Below, piece by piece: positions 8,531 through 16,889 of a DNA stretch of 46,857 bases (position 1 is its first letter; each line of letters starts with the position of its first letter). The DNA comes from Chitinophagales bacterium (GTDB taxonomy: Bacteria > Bacteroidota > Bacteroidia > Chitinophagales > Chitinophagaceae), in assembly GCA_015655015.1 (NCBI GenBank), contig JAATFV010000134.1, positions 1 through 46,857 of the forward strand, read 5' to 3'. The notes below the pieces were generated by a model. That model did not search any database. It was given only the letters and a program-made list of their open reading frames with translations, and was not told where the DNA came from. Both the position numbers and the translations under genes were made by a program.

Positions 8531-9061
8531 ATGAACTCAGATTATAGAGAATTATTACCGGCCGATTTTGCCGGCGACTCCCGGGTCTGGATCTACCAGA
8601 GCCCCCGTCTTTTCATGCTGTCCGAAGCCCTTCAGATCGAAGAGAAGCTGGAAGCCTTCGTCAGGGAATGGCACACCCATGGCACCCCGGTGAAAGGTTA
8701 TGCCAACCTGTTCTACGGACAGTTCATCGTCCTGATGGCCGATGAATCGGCCGCCGGGGTCAGCGGATGCAGCACCGACAGCTCGGTCAGGGTGATCAAA
8801 GAGATAGAAGCCACTTACAATACGCCCCTCTTCGACAGGCTCAACCTGGCCTTTTTCATCAAAGAAAAGGTTCAAATGGTGCCCCTGGCCCAATTACCCT
8901 ATGCCCTGGAAAACGGGTTCATCGATGAGAACACCCTCTATTTCAATAATACGGTGCTAACAAAAGCAGAAATGGAGACAAAATGGCTAATTCCATTGAA
9001 AAGCAGCTGGTTAGCTTCCCGGTACCTTCGGGCGAAGGAAATGGCTTCCTCCGAGAAATAA
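8531..9061 (+). CDS. Conserved Bacteroidota protein, often mislabelled ABC transporter ATPase
   Basis: 176 residues, no signal peptide and no transmembrane helix. There is no Walker A (GxxxxGKS/T) or ABC signature motif, so an ATPase call is not supported by the sequence. Landmarks include SPRLFMLSEALQIEEKLEAF, WHTHGTPVKGYANLFYGQF, a DESAAGVSGCSTDSSV stretch with one cysteine, and EIEATYNTPLFDRLNLAFF. It starts 37 bases after the HdrB-like gene on the same strand and probably shares its transcript, which links it to the electron-transfer genes. Function unknown; from memory, close relatives in Bacteroidota carry the ABC transporter ATPase label without the motifs. Confidence 0.75.
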   Translation: MNSDYRELLPADFAGDSRVWIYQSPRLFMLSEALQIEEKLEAFVREWHTHGTPVKGYANLFYGQFIVLMADESAAGVSGCSTDSSVRVIKEIEATYNTPLFDRLNLAFFIKEKVQMVPLAQLPYALENGFIDENTLYFNNTVLTKAEMETKWLIPLKSSWLASRYLRAKEMASSEK

Positions 9062-9072
9062 ACCGACAAAAT

Positions 9073-9105
9073 TTTGTTGTTCAATAGAATTAAAACATAA
9101 ATTTG
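9073..9105 (+). promoter_or_regulatory. Candidate Bacteroidota promoter upstream of tRNA-Gly
   Basis: TTTG at 9073..9076 and TAAATTTG at 9098..9105 match the -33 TTTG and -7 TAnnTTTG elements with 21 bases between them. The tRNA starts about 80 bases downstream. Spacing is at the long end of what is known, so this is moderate evidence. Confidence 0.5.
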
Positions 9106-9186
9106 CAGCCCGGCCGGAATTTTTTGTGCATTTGGAACCTGGATTTTAGAAAATAAGCCGGAAATATCATCGTTAGTCAGACAAAC

Positions 9187-9259
<73 letters not shown>

Positions 9260-9308
9260 CTTCGAAAGGCGCTACGGCGCCCTGGCCGAAGGGCCATCAT
9301 CAGACTCG

Positions 9309-9338
9309 AAAGGGCCGTCCTCCATGTACGGTCCTTTT
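9309..9338 (+). terminator. Terminator after the tRNA
   Basis: AAAGGGCCGT and ACGGTCCTTT pair across a 9-base loop with one G-T wobble, ending in TTTT. The 280 bases between the tRNA and the sigma gene otherwise hold only a smaller GC-rich hairpin at 9283..9296 (TGGCC/GGCCA). Confidence 0.7.
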
Positions 9339-9539
9339 GCTTTTACTACCCTATCTTCCCTACTTCTGCCGCTCATTCGATCCGATCCTTTTAGCCATGA
9401 TCAACGTTGGACCCGCACACAAAAAGAAAATTAAAGACAAATAATTCCGTAATTTTATACTGAACCATCTTTCCTTATCGTCCGATCAAATATTACCAAG
9501 ACCCGATTTCTTTTATTAAAATCAGAGACTGCCCTATCT

Positions 9540-10130
9540 GTGTCGAAAGAGGAACTACATACGAATAAGGAATTATTACAGCGGGTGGCCAATGACGATC
9601 ATGATGCTTTCCGGCAATTATTTGATCTGTATGCAGACCGTTTGTTTGCTGCTGTTTATAATTACACCAAATCCCGGTTCATCGCTGAAGAACTAGTCCA
9701 GGAAGTTTTTATCCGGCTCTGGAGCCACCGGTCTCAGCTACAAGAGGTACAGGACCCCACCGCCTACCTTTACCGGATGGTCTTCAATCACATCAATACT
9801 TATTTAAAAAAAACGGCCAACGAGCGGCGTATACTGGATAAGGCCCAGGCATGGATGACTGCCGGCCAGGATGCGACTCTGCAGCAGCTGGAGGCCAATG
9901 AAATGTCCCGCATTATCACCGCCGCCATCGAACGGCTCCCTCCGCAGAAAAAGATCATTTACCAGCTCAGCCGGGAACAGGGATTCAGCTACCAGGAGAT
10001 CGCCGATCAGCTCCATCTATCCCCCAATACCGTCAAAAACCACCTGGTCGAAGCCATGCGCCTCTTGCGCGGCTATCTGAAAGATCACGCGCTGTTATTA
10101 ACGGCGCTGATTGTAGAGTCGATCTTTTAA
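9540..10130 (+). CDS. ECF-family RNA polymerase sigma factor
   Basis: 196 residues, starting with GTG at 9540 (SKEELHTNKELLQ). Region 2 is seen at about residues 17-65 (AFRQLFDLYADRLF, then AEELVQEVFIRLWSHR). Region 4 is at about 132-180 (RLPPQKKIIYQLSREQGFSY and QEIADQLHLSPNTVKNHLVE). The linker region 3 of primary sigma factors is absent. In Bacteroidota this type of sigma is held by a FecR-type anti-sigma factor and released when a SusC-like receptor senses its substrate. A FecR gene and a SusC with an STN domain follow directly, which fits that circuit. Confidence 0.95.
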   Translation: MSKEELHTNKELLQRVANDDHDAFRQLFDLYADRLFAAVYNYTKSRFIAEELVQEVFIRLWSHRSQLQEVQDPTAYLYRMVFNHINTYLKKTANERRILDKAQAWMTAGQDATLQQLEANEMSRIITAAIERLPPQKKIIYQLSREQGFSYQEIADQLHLSPNTVKNHLVEAMRLLRGYLKDHALLLTALIVESIF

Positions 10131-10143
10131 TATTACCTCCCGT

Positions 10144-10196
10144 TGGTATCGTCTCTTTCCCGATGGTATCGTCTCTTTCCCGATGGTATCGTCTCT
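10144..10196 (+). repeat. Three tandem copies of a 20-bp unit before fecR
   Basis: TGGTATCGTCTCTTTCCCGA occurs at 10144..10163 and 10164..10183, and a third, shorter copy runs to 10196. The array fills the gap between the sigma stop codon and the FecR start. Since 20 is not a multiple of three it is not coding; it may hold repeated regulatory sites or be a replication-slippage product. Confidence 0.85.
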
Positions 10197-10251
10197 CAAA
10201 TATTTTTTTTCCCAACTAGTCTTTTTCTTTACGGCGATAGTCTATTGTTCA

Positions 10252-11430
10252 ATGGAGCGAATTAAATTTTTGTTATCCCGGTATCTTGCCAACCAGGCAG
10301 CCCCTGAAGAAATACATGAAATGCTGCAATGGTTGCGGGAGAACGAGCATAATGAAGCCCTTTTACAGGAAGCATGGCAACAACAACCTTTTACGGCGCC
10401 AGCGGCGGACCTGCAGCGCATATGGATGAATATTCAGGCTTCGACCCAACCAGTAGACCAGCCGCCCGTATACAAGGTCCATTTCCTTCAGAGGAACTGG
10501 CGGGCCATCGCCGCCATCTTCATATTGCTGGCGGTAAGCGTTTACCTGCTGATGAGCAACGCTAACCGTCACAAAACCGGGCAGGCAACACCGTCCCAGG
10601 TTGCAGCCCGGGACATAGCACCCGGAAAGAACGGCGCCATCCTCACCCTGGCCGATGGCACGCATATGTCCCTGGACAGCGCGGGTAACGGAATTATCGC
10701 CAGCCAGAAAGGCGCCCGGGTGGTCCTGAAGAACGGCCAGCTGGAATACGACGAGACAGGAAAGACTTCCGGTGAGATCGTATATAATACTATGACCACT
10801 CCGAAAGGCAGGCAATTCAACCTGATCCTGCCCGATGGCTCACAGGTCTGGCTCAATGCAGCTTCCTCGATAAAATTTCCCACTGCATTCAATGGAAAAG
10901 AGCGCAGGGTGGAAATTACGGGTGAAGCTTATTTTGAGGTGGCAAAAGACAAGAACCGGCCATTCTTTGTCAAAGCCATGAATACAGAGACGGAAGTACT
11001 GGGCACACATTTCAATATCAACGCCTATGAGGAAGAGGCGATCGTAAAAGCAACCCTGCTGACAGGCAGTATCCGCACTTCAGCCCTGCATTCCGCCAGT
11101 GCCAGTGAAAAGGTCCTTTTACAACCCGGAGAACAGGCACAGGTAAGGCCCGACGAAAAAATGATCGTTTTACCCAACGCAGACATCGAACAGACGATGG
11201 CATGGAAGAACGGCGCCTTCAATTTTCAGAATGTCGGTCTCAAGGAAGTCATGCGTCAGTTGGCCAGATGGTACGATCTGGAGATAGTCTATGAGAAAAA
11301 TGTACCGGATGTTCGTTTTGGCGGTGAAATGAGCAGAAATATACCGCTCTCGGATCTCTTGAAAGGATTAAAAGATATGGAAGTTCATTTCAGAATAGAA
11401 GAAGGACGAAAACTAATCGTCATGCCCTGA
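10252..11430 (+). CDS. FecR-family anti-sigma factor
   Basis: 392 residues. I chose the ATG at 10252 (MERIKFLLSRYLANQAAPEE) because the longer frame begins inside the 20-bp repeat array with a poor leader. The N-terminal ~75 residues form the cytoplasmic sigma-binding part. A transmembrane helix follows (WRAIAAIFILLAVSVYLL). Then comes the periplasmic FecR domain (NTMTTPKGRQFNLILPDGSQ, VEITGEAYFEVAKD, LGTHFNINAYEE) and a C-terminal DUF4974-like domain (EVMRQLARWYDLEIVYE) ending in LIVMP. It should bind the preceding ECF sigma and receive a signal from the STN domain of the SusC protein encoded next. Confidence 0.94.
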   Translation: MERIKFLLSRYLANQAAPEEIHEMLQWLRENEHNEALLQEAWQQQPFTAPAADLQRIWMNIQASTQPVDQPPVYKVHFLQRNWRAIAAIFILLAVSVYLLMSNANRHKTGQATPSQVAARDIAPGKNGAILTLADGTHMSLDSAGNGIIASQKGARVVLKNGQLEYDETGKTSGEIVYNTMTTPKGRQFNLILPDGSQVWLNAASSIKFPTAFNGKERRVEITGEAYFEVAKDKNRPFFVKAMNTETEVLGTHFNINAYEEEAIVKATLLTGSIRTSALHSASASEKVLLQPGEQAQVRPDEKMIVLPNADIEQTMAWKNGAFNFQNVGLKEVMRQLARWYDLEIVYEKNVPDVRFGGEMSRNIPLSDLLKGLKDMEVHFRIEEGRKLIVMP

Positions 11431-11541
11431 TGACAGGATCGACCGGTTCTGATAATATACTTTCATCCTCTTCAAAATAAATAATCCCATTGTTGCTGCC
11501 GCCCGGCCATATCGTCCTTTACCGGAAGATTGCAAGCGCTA

Positions 11542-11574
11542 TATGTATATGAACATGACCTGTTCATATACGTA
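11542..11574. promoter_or_regulatory. Imperfect 14-bp inverted repeat upstream of susC
   Basis: TATGTATATGAACA and TGTTCATATACGTA pair over a TGACC loop with one mismatch. It lies 112 bases after fecR and 188 bases before susC in a 332-base gap with no gene. It could be an operator, or an RNA hairpin; there is no U-rich tail. Confidence 0.45.
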
Positions 11575-11674
11575 CACATTATTGCCCTGAATATCCAATA
11601 TTTCAGGATCAGAACCGGCCGCACAGGTGCGGATCAGATCCTTCATGAATCACCCGGATCAACTATAAACAAAA

Positions 11675-11700
11675 CCGCTTCGGGGTCGGATCCGAAGCGG
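11675..11700 (+). promoter_or_regulatory. Leader hairpin before susC
   Basis: CCGCTTCGG and CCGAAGCGG form a perfect 9-bp stem with an 8-base loop, ending 62 bases before the SusC start. It is preceded by AAAA and not followed by a T tract, so it is not a standard terminator. A structure with the same stem and loop lengths precedes the second susC. Confidence 0.55.
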
Positions 11701-11762
11701 CAACTTGTTCGGTTGAGCTGAATATCAAGTTCGCTGGAACCTTTATTTCTACAACCAAAACA

Positions 11763-14700
11763 ATGCAATTTATGCCAAAAACTGCTGCTGCACAAATGCT
11801 GCGAATTATGAGACTGACAAGCTTTTTACTATTGGCGTTCTGTATCCATCTCTCTGCCAGGACGCGCTCACAGGCCATCACCCTGTCAGTCAGGAATGCG
11901 CCCTTGAAAGAGATCTTTACGGTGATCAAGAAACAGACCGGTTATTTCGTGTTCTACAAGAACGACCTGCTGGAAGATACCCGCCCCGTTTCTCTTTCCG
12001 TTTCTGCTATGCCTTTGGAAGATTTTTTGAACATCATGCTCAAGGATCAGGGACTCAATTATAAGATCACCGATAAGACCATCATGCTGTTCCGCAAGCC
12101 GGAGCCGCCTGCCCAACATCCGTTAATGACAGAGGTGCCCATCATAAGCCCAACTGATCTGCCGCCTGTTACCGTACAGGGCCAGGTATTATTTGAAGGC
12201 AAGCCCGTCGCCGGAGCCTCTGTTACCCTCCGGCCCGGCAACCGGGGCACTGCCACCGGAGAAAATGGTTATTTTACCCTGCCCAATGTGGTTCCCGGGC
12301 AATATACCCTCTCCGTATCCAGTATCGGTTACAAAAAAGTAGTAAAAAAGATAATGGTGGCGGATGTACCGCTAAACCTGAGCATCAGCCTGGAGCAGGC
12401 CCTGGATGAAGTGGAGGAAGTGGTCGTCACCACCGGGTACAGCATTAAAAAAACAGGAGAGCTTACCGGGTCCGTACAAAAGATCTCCGGCGATGATCTT
12501 CGCAAAGGCATCACCACCTCCGATCCGGTATCCCTGCTGAAGGGCCGCGCAACAGGCCTTTATATTTCCGAGCAGAATGCCGGCGACCCGACCAGCAGCG
12601 GCGGCCAGATCTTCGTTAGGGGGCAAAGCAGCGTCGCAGGTGTGGGAGTCGACCAGGTGAACGAATTCGTAATGCCTACCCTGAACTATGGCCCGCTCCT
12701 GGTCCTCGATGGGGTCATTATGCCCAATCAGAACCTCAAGGAACTGGTCACCCCGCAGGAAATAGAAGATATCACGATCCTGAAAGATGCGGCAGCTACC
12801 GCCATTTACGGATCCAGAGCGGCAGCAGGCGTGCTCGTAGTAAATACGAAGAGAGGGAAGGAAGGCCGTCCCCGGATCAGCGCTGAGGTCAAATACGGGC
12901 TTAACAAACCCAATCGCGGCTTCGCCCGCTTCCTGAGCGGACAGGAGCTGTATGACATGCAGAAACAGTATTATACCGAAAACTATTCCCAAAATAATGG
13001 CAGCCTTGCGCCCCAGTACCCCACCTTACAGGCTTACCTGGATAACAGGCTGCCTTCCCCGGACGATGTAGCTCATTCCTACGACTGGCAGAAATATGCT
13101 TTCATCAGCAGCCATACCAAAGAAGTCAACCTTTCCGCCAGCGGCGGCAACGACAAAACGAAGTATTATATGGGAGGCACTTACTATAACGAGCAATCGA
13201 CCGGCGTGCACAACGGTCTGAAAAGAGGCTCCTTCCGGCTCAACCTGGAAAGCAAGCTGAGCGACCGGCTGACAGCCAATATTTCGATCAATGCCATTAT
13301 CAATGATGGCAAAAAGGAGGAATCCAATACCGGCACTTTCCTCTATGATCTTGTTCCCTGGGCCAATCCCTATAACGCAGATGGCTCCCTCCGGCCTTAC
13401 CTTAATTACAAACTTGATGGCGGTACACAACAGAATGCCAATCCTATCTATGACAACCAGTGGAACAACAACAGGCTGCGCTCACAGCTGCTCTTCGGCT
13501 CTATGAAGCTGGAATACCGCCTGACGGACTGGCTCAGCCTTTCCACGACCAACTCCGGCAACCTGAACTATAATAAGAATGAGCGTTACATCGATGCCAG
13601 GTCCTATGAAGGGTCCGGCACTTTTTACTCTTCCAAGGGCTTCCTGGGCACCAACACCAATTACCTGAACTCCTATCTGACCTCCAACCAGATCAACTTT
13701 CACAAAAAATTCGGAGACCACTCCCTGACTGCCCTGGCGGCGATGGAATTCGGGGAGACCGACAACGAGAATATGACAGTCAATGTCAATAATGTGCGGG
13801 CTGGTTATCCGGTCATCTCCCTTGGCAGACTGGTTGGCGGCTCATACGACTTTTCCATCTATGGCATTCCTGCTACCAAGGCAGGCAATATCGAAGGCGG
13901 TAAAGAAGTCCAGGCTGTATACTCCGCATTCGGAGAGGTCGGTTACACCTTCCGCAATCGCTACAGCCTGAGCGGCTCTGTCCGGACGGATGCCTCCAGC
14001 AGCTTTGGTAAAGACAGACGGTATGGTACTTTCTATTCCGGCGGCGCCGCCTGGATCGTCAGTTCAGAGAACTTTATGAAGTCCCTGAAAGCAGTCAGTA
14101 ACCTTAAGCTGCGTGCCAATTACGGGACCAGCGGCTCCCAGCTTGGCGACAACTTCCTCACGCAAACCCTGTATGACCCCGGCGCCACCTACAGCGGACA
14201 AGGCGCTGCCCTGATCTCGATCCTCGGCAACCCCGACCTTCGCTGGGAAATTACAAAGACCTATAGCGGCGGGATCGACCTGGGATTGTTCAAACGTATC
14301 AATGCCACCATCGATTTTTACAGCCGTACCTCACAGGACCTGCTGCAAAAAGTAACGCTTCCTTCCCTTACCGGTTTTACCACCCAGTGGCAGAATGTAG
14401 CCGAAGTACGGAACTCCGGCCTGGAGATCCTGGTTAATTCAGATAATATCGTGCGGAGGAACTTCCGCTGGACCACTTCTTTCAACATCAGCTTTAATAA
14501 AAACAGAATTCTGCATGTAGCCAACGATTCCCTGAGACAGGGTTTCTACAATGCCAATAGCTTTTATATGTTCAAAGGTGATGACATCAATACGCTGAAG
14601 GCCGTGAAATATGCCGGAGTAGACCCACAGACCGGCAAGCCGCGATTTGAAAAACTCATCTTTGACGCCAAAGGTTCCGTTACGGGGAAAGATTATGTCA

Positions 14701-15281
14701 ATACCCTGGCGGAAGTAGATGCAGCCACCGATACCCGGCAGTTCCAGACTATTGGCAGCTTTCAGCCGAAATATTATGGCGGTCTGACCAATAATTTTAC
14801 CTACAAACAATTTTCTCTCAATATCCTTATCACCTACGCTCTTAAATACATCATGACCGATGACCTGGCGCAACAAAACCAGGGAAGTAATATAACCGGC
14901 TTAAATCAGTTAGCCTATAGGAAAAGCCAGGTCCTGTGGACACACCCGGGCCAGACCAACGCTACAGAGCCCTGGTTCTACTATCAGGCCAATACCGATT
15001 ACTTCGGTTCCAGCAAATACATGCACGACGGAAGCAACGCAAGGCTGCGGTCGGTGCGGCTTAGCTACGACCTGCCGTCCTCCCTTATGAAACGCTGGAA
15101 CATGGCGAACTGCACCGTATATGTGAGCGGCGACAACCTGTATACCATCTATTCCAAAAATATCGTGGCTTCCGATCCGGAGGGACCTTCCGTAGGACAG
15201 GCGCAGGATTTTGGTACTTCTACGGGATCCAATATCGGAATCCCCCGCAGGTATTTACTGGGCTTGCAGGTAACCTTTTAA
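11763..15281 (+). CDS. SusC/RagA-family TonB-linked outer-membrane protein with STN domain
   Basis: 1172 residues. The signal sequence (MRLTSFLLLAFCIHLSA) is followed by an STN domain at about residues 38-100 (SVRNAPLKEIFTVIKKQTGY), a carboxypeptidase-D-like beta-sandwich at about 140-215 (GKPVAGASVTLRPGN), and then a TonB-linked stretch and plug (VVVTTGY; PLLVLDGVIM; ILKDAAATAIYGSRAAAGVL). The rest is a beta-barrel and ends in LLGLQVTF, whose C-terminal Phe is typical of Bam-inserted barrels. It imports an oligomer or other large nutrient with its SusD partner; substrate unknown because no degrading enzyme is nearby. The STN domain implies signalling to FecR and the sigma factor just upstream. 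Confidence 0.96.
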   Translation: MQFMPKTAAAQMLRIMRLTSFLLLAFCIHLSARTRSQAITLSVRNAPLKEIFTVIKKQTGYFVFYKNDLLEDTRPVSLSVSAMPLEDFLNIMLKDQGLNYKITDKTIMLFRKPEPPAQHPLMTEVPIISPTDLPPVTVQGQVLFEGKPVAGASVTLRPGNRGTATGENGYFTLPNVVPGQYTLSVSSIGYKKVVKKIMVADVPLNLSISLEQALDEVEEVVVTTGYSIKKTGELTGSVQKISGDDLRKGITTSDPVSLLKGRATGLYISEQNAGDPTSSGGQIFVRGQSSVAGVGVDQVNEFVMPTLNYGPLLVLDGVIMPNQNLKELVTPQEIEDITILKDAAATAIYGSRAAAGVLVVNTKRGKEGRPRISAEVKYGLNKPNRGFARFLSGQELYDMQKQYYTENYSQNNGSLAPQYPTLQAYLDNRLPSPDDVAHSYDWQKYAFISSHTKEVNLSASGGNDKTKYYMGGTYYNEQSTGVHNGLKRGSFRLNLESKLSDRLTANISINAIINDGKKEESNTGTFLYDLVPWANPYNADGSLRPYLNYKLDGGTQQNANPIYDNQWNNNRLRSQLLFGSMKLEYRLTDWLSLSTTNSGNLNYNKNERYIDARSYEGSGTFYSSKGFLGTNTNYLNSYLTSNQINFHKKFGDHSLTALAAMEFGETDNENMTVNVNNVRAGYPVISLGRLVGGSYDFSIYGIPATKAGNIEGGKEVQAVYSAFGEVGYTFRNRYSLSGSVRTDASSSFGKDRRYGTFYSGGAAWIVSSENFMKSLKAVSNLKLRANYGTSGSQLGDNFLTQTLYDPGATYSGQGAALISILGNPDLRWEITKTYSGGIDLGLFKRINATIDFYSRTSQDLLQKVTLPSLTGFTTQWQNVAEVRNSGLEILVNSDNIVRRNFRWTTSFNISFNKNRILHVANDSLRQGFYNANSFYMFKGDDINTLKAVKYAGVDPQTGKPRFEKLIFDAKGSVTGKDYVNTLAEVDAATDTRQFQTIGSFQPKYYGGLTNNFTYKQFSLNILITYALKYIMTDDLAQQNQGSNITGLNQLAYRKSQVLWTHPGQTNATEPWFYYQANTDYFGSSKYMHDGSNARLRSVRLSYDLPSSLMKRWNMANCTVYVSGDNLYTIYSKNIVASDPEGPSVGQAQDFGTSTGSNIGIPRRYLLGLQVTF

Positions 15282-15306
15282 CAATTGACGAATCAAAAAG
15301 ACTATA

Positions 15307-16764
15307 ATGAAAAAGATACTCCCCATATTATTACCCGTCCTGGTCCTGGCAGCAGCCTGTAATAAACAAATAGATGATATCAGACCCCTTACGAAAATAG
15401 ACAAGGATGGCGAACTGGCATCCCTTGCCGGGATCGTTGAAACCACTGTTGGCAACTATTATCTGCTCGCCGGTTTTGATGTACCCTTGCTGGACTTCGG
15501 CGAAAGCCGGGGTAATAACGTTACGCTCCAGGATTGGGCGCCGGTCAGTCAGACTACCGATGCCTTTTTCTTCCGCAACAGCCCCGGCGTAACAACGGGT
15601 AACAGCGCGGCATATTTCCGGGGCGCCTACCAGCTCATCGTAGGGGCGAATACCACCCTGGAAGGAATTACCACCTTTCTGGCTTCCAATTTTGCTTCCC
15701 TGACAACGGATGACCAGAACCGGCTCCTGTATGCAAAAGGAGAGAATATGTTCCTGCGGGCGCTGACCTATTTCAACCTGGTAAGAGTCTACGGCAAACC
15801 TTATTACCAGGATGCGGGCAGCAGCCCTTCCATTCCATTGAAGCTTACGAGCGATATAAAAGATGCACCGGCGCCCGCTACAGTAAAAGATGTATATGCT
15901 TTCATCACAACAGAGCTGCAAACGGCTGCCCAGCTGATGAAGGTCCCGATAGCCACACCGCTGACCAACGCTTTTTCCAACACGGCAGCGGCATGGGCGC
16001 TGCTATCGCGCGTCTATCTGTATATGGGCGGCTCCATCGCCAGCCCGGATGCCTGCTCCAACCAGCTGGCGGCAACCTATGCTGACAGCGTCATCAACCA
16101 GACCGGCGGTCGATATGCCTTGTTACAGGGAGATGCTTACAAACAAATGTTCGGTGACGACGAATTCGGCGATCTGGGACGCGCAGTATTCGCCAGTAAC
16201 AAAGAAATCATCTTTGCCCACGATAACGCAGCCGGCGGCAGCAGCATCGGGCAATTGTATCATTATGATCTATCCTATGGGGTTGGGGCAACCTTCCTCC
16301 CTTCTTCCGATCTGAGACAATTATTCGTTCCCGCAGACATACGCGGCACTTTTTTTAAGTTGAATACCAACGACAGTCATGTAGAGACTACCAAATGGCT
16401 CTGCCTGAACGAGGCCTGGATCACCTATGCGCCCTATATCTTTTTCCGCATGGGCGAGATCTACCTCAATCGTGCCGAAGCTTATGCCAAACTCAATAAT
16501 ACAGCCCTGGCCAAAGCAGACCTGAAAGCCATACACACCCGCGCCGGCCTGCCCGCCTCCGATATCGACAACCTAACCGACGGGGACGTCATCACGGCCG
16601 TGCTGAAAGAACGCCGGATGGAACTGGCCTTCGAAGGCCACAATAGCTTTGACTATTTCCGGAACGGACTTCCCATGACCCGGACCGCTGCCGATAACAA
16701 TGGAACGGCCATGACAGTGCAGCCCGATGATCCGAAGGTTGTTTTCGCCATTCCAAATAATTAA
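15307..16764 (+). CDS. SusD/RagB-family nutrient-binding outer-membrane lipoprotein
   Basis: 485 residues. A lipoprotein signal with Cys19 (VLVLAAACNKQ) leads into a helical SusD fold: LRALTYFNLVRVYGKPYYQD, WALLSRVYLYMGG, FRMGEIYLNRAEAYAKLNN and ERRMELAFEGHNSFDYFRNG. SusD proteins sit as a lid over the SusC barrel and catch substrate at the cell surface. It begins 25 bases after susC. The C-terminus stops at DPKVVFAIPNN, just where most family members have a further short IPxxE segment, so it may be slightly short. Confidence 0.95.
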   Translation: MKKILPILLPVLVLAAACNKQIDDIRPLTKIDKDGELASLAGIVETTVGNYYLLAGFDVPLLDFGESRGNNVTLQDWAPVSQTTDAFFFRNSPGVTTGNSAAYFRGAYQLIVGANTTLEGITTFLASNFASLTTDDQNRLLYAKGENMFLRALTYFNLVRVYGKPYYQDAGSSPSIPLKLTSDIKDAPAPATVKDVYAFITTELQTAAQLMKVPIATPLTNAFSNTAAAWALLSRVYLYMGGSIASPDACSNQLAATYADSVINQTGGRYALLQGDAYKQMFGDDEFGDLGRAVFASNKEIIFAHDNAAGGSSIGQLYHYDLSYGVGATFLPSSDLRQLFVPADIRGTFFKLNTNDSHVETTKWLCLNEAWITYAPYIFFRMGEIYLNRAEAYAKLNNTALAKADLKAIHTRAGLPASDIDNLTDGDVITAVLKERRMELAFEGHNSFDYFRNGLPMTRTAADNNGTAMTVQPDDPKVVFAIPNN

Positions 16765-16889
16765 TGCATGGGAACTGACGACAACCTTATCGGTATAACA
16801 ACAAACCCAAAAAAGAGAAATGGTCCGACCTGAAATATTAATGTTAATAGAAACCGATCAAGACCAATCTATTTTATAAATCAACAAGT

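Noticed and set aside
8531..9061. ABC transporter ATPase function
   Set aside because: No Walker A, Walker B or signature motif is visible.
11530..11721. A 63-residue + strand frame in the sigma/FecR to susC gap
   Set aside because: No ribosome-binding or protein features, and it covers the inverted repeats; likely chance.
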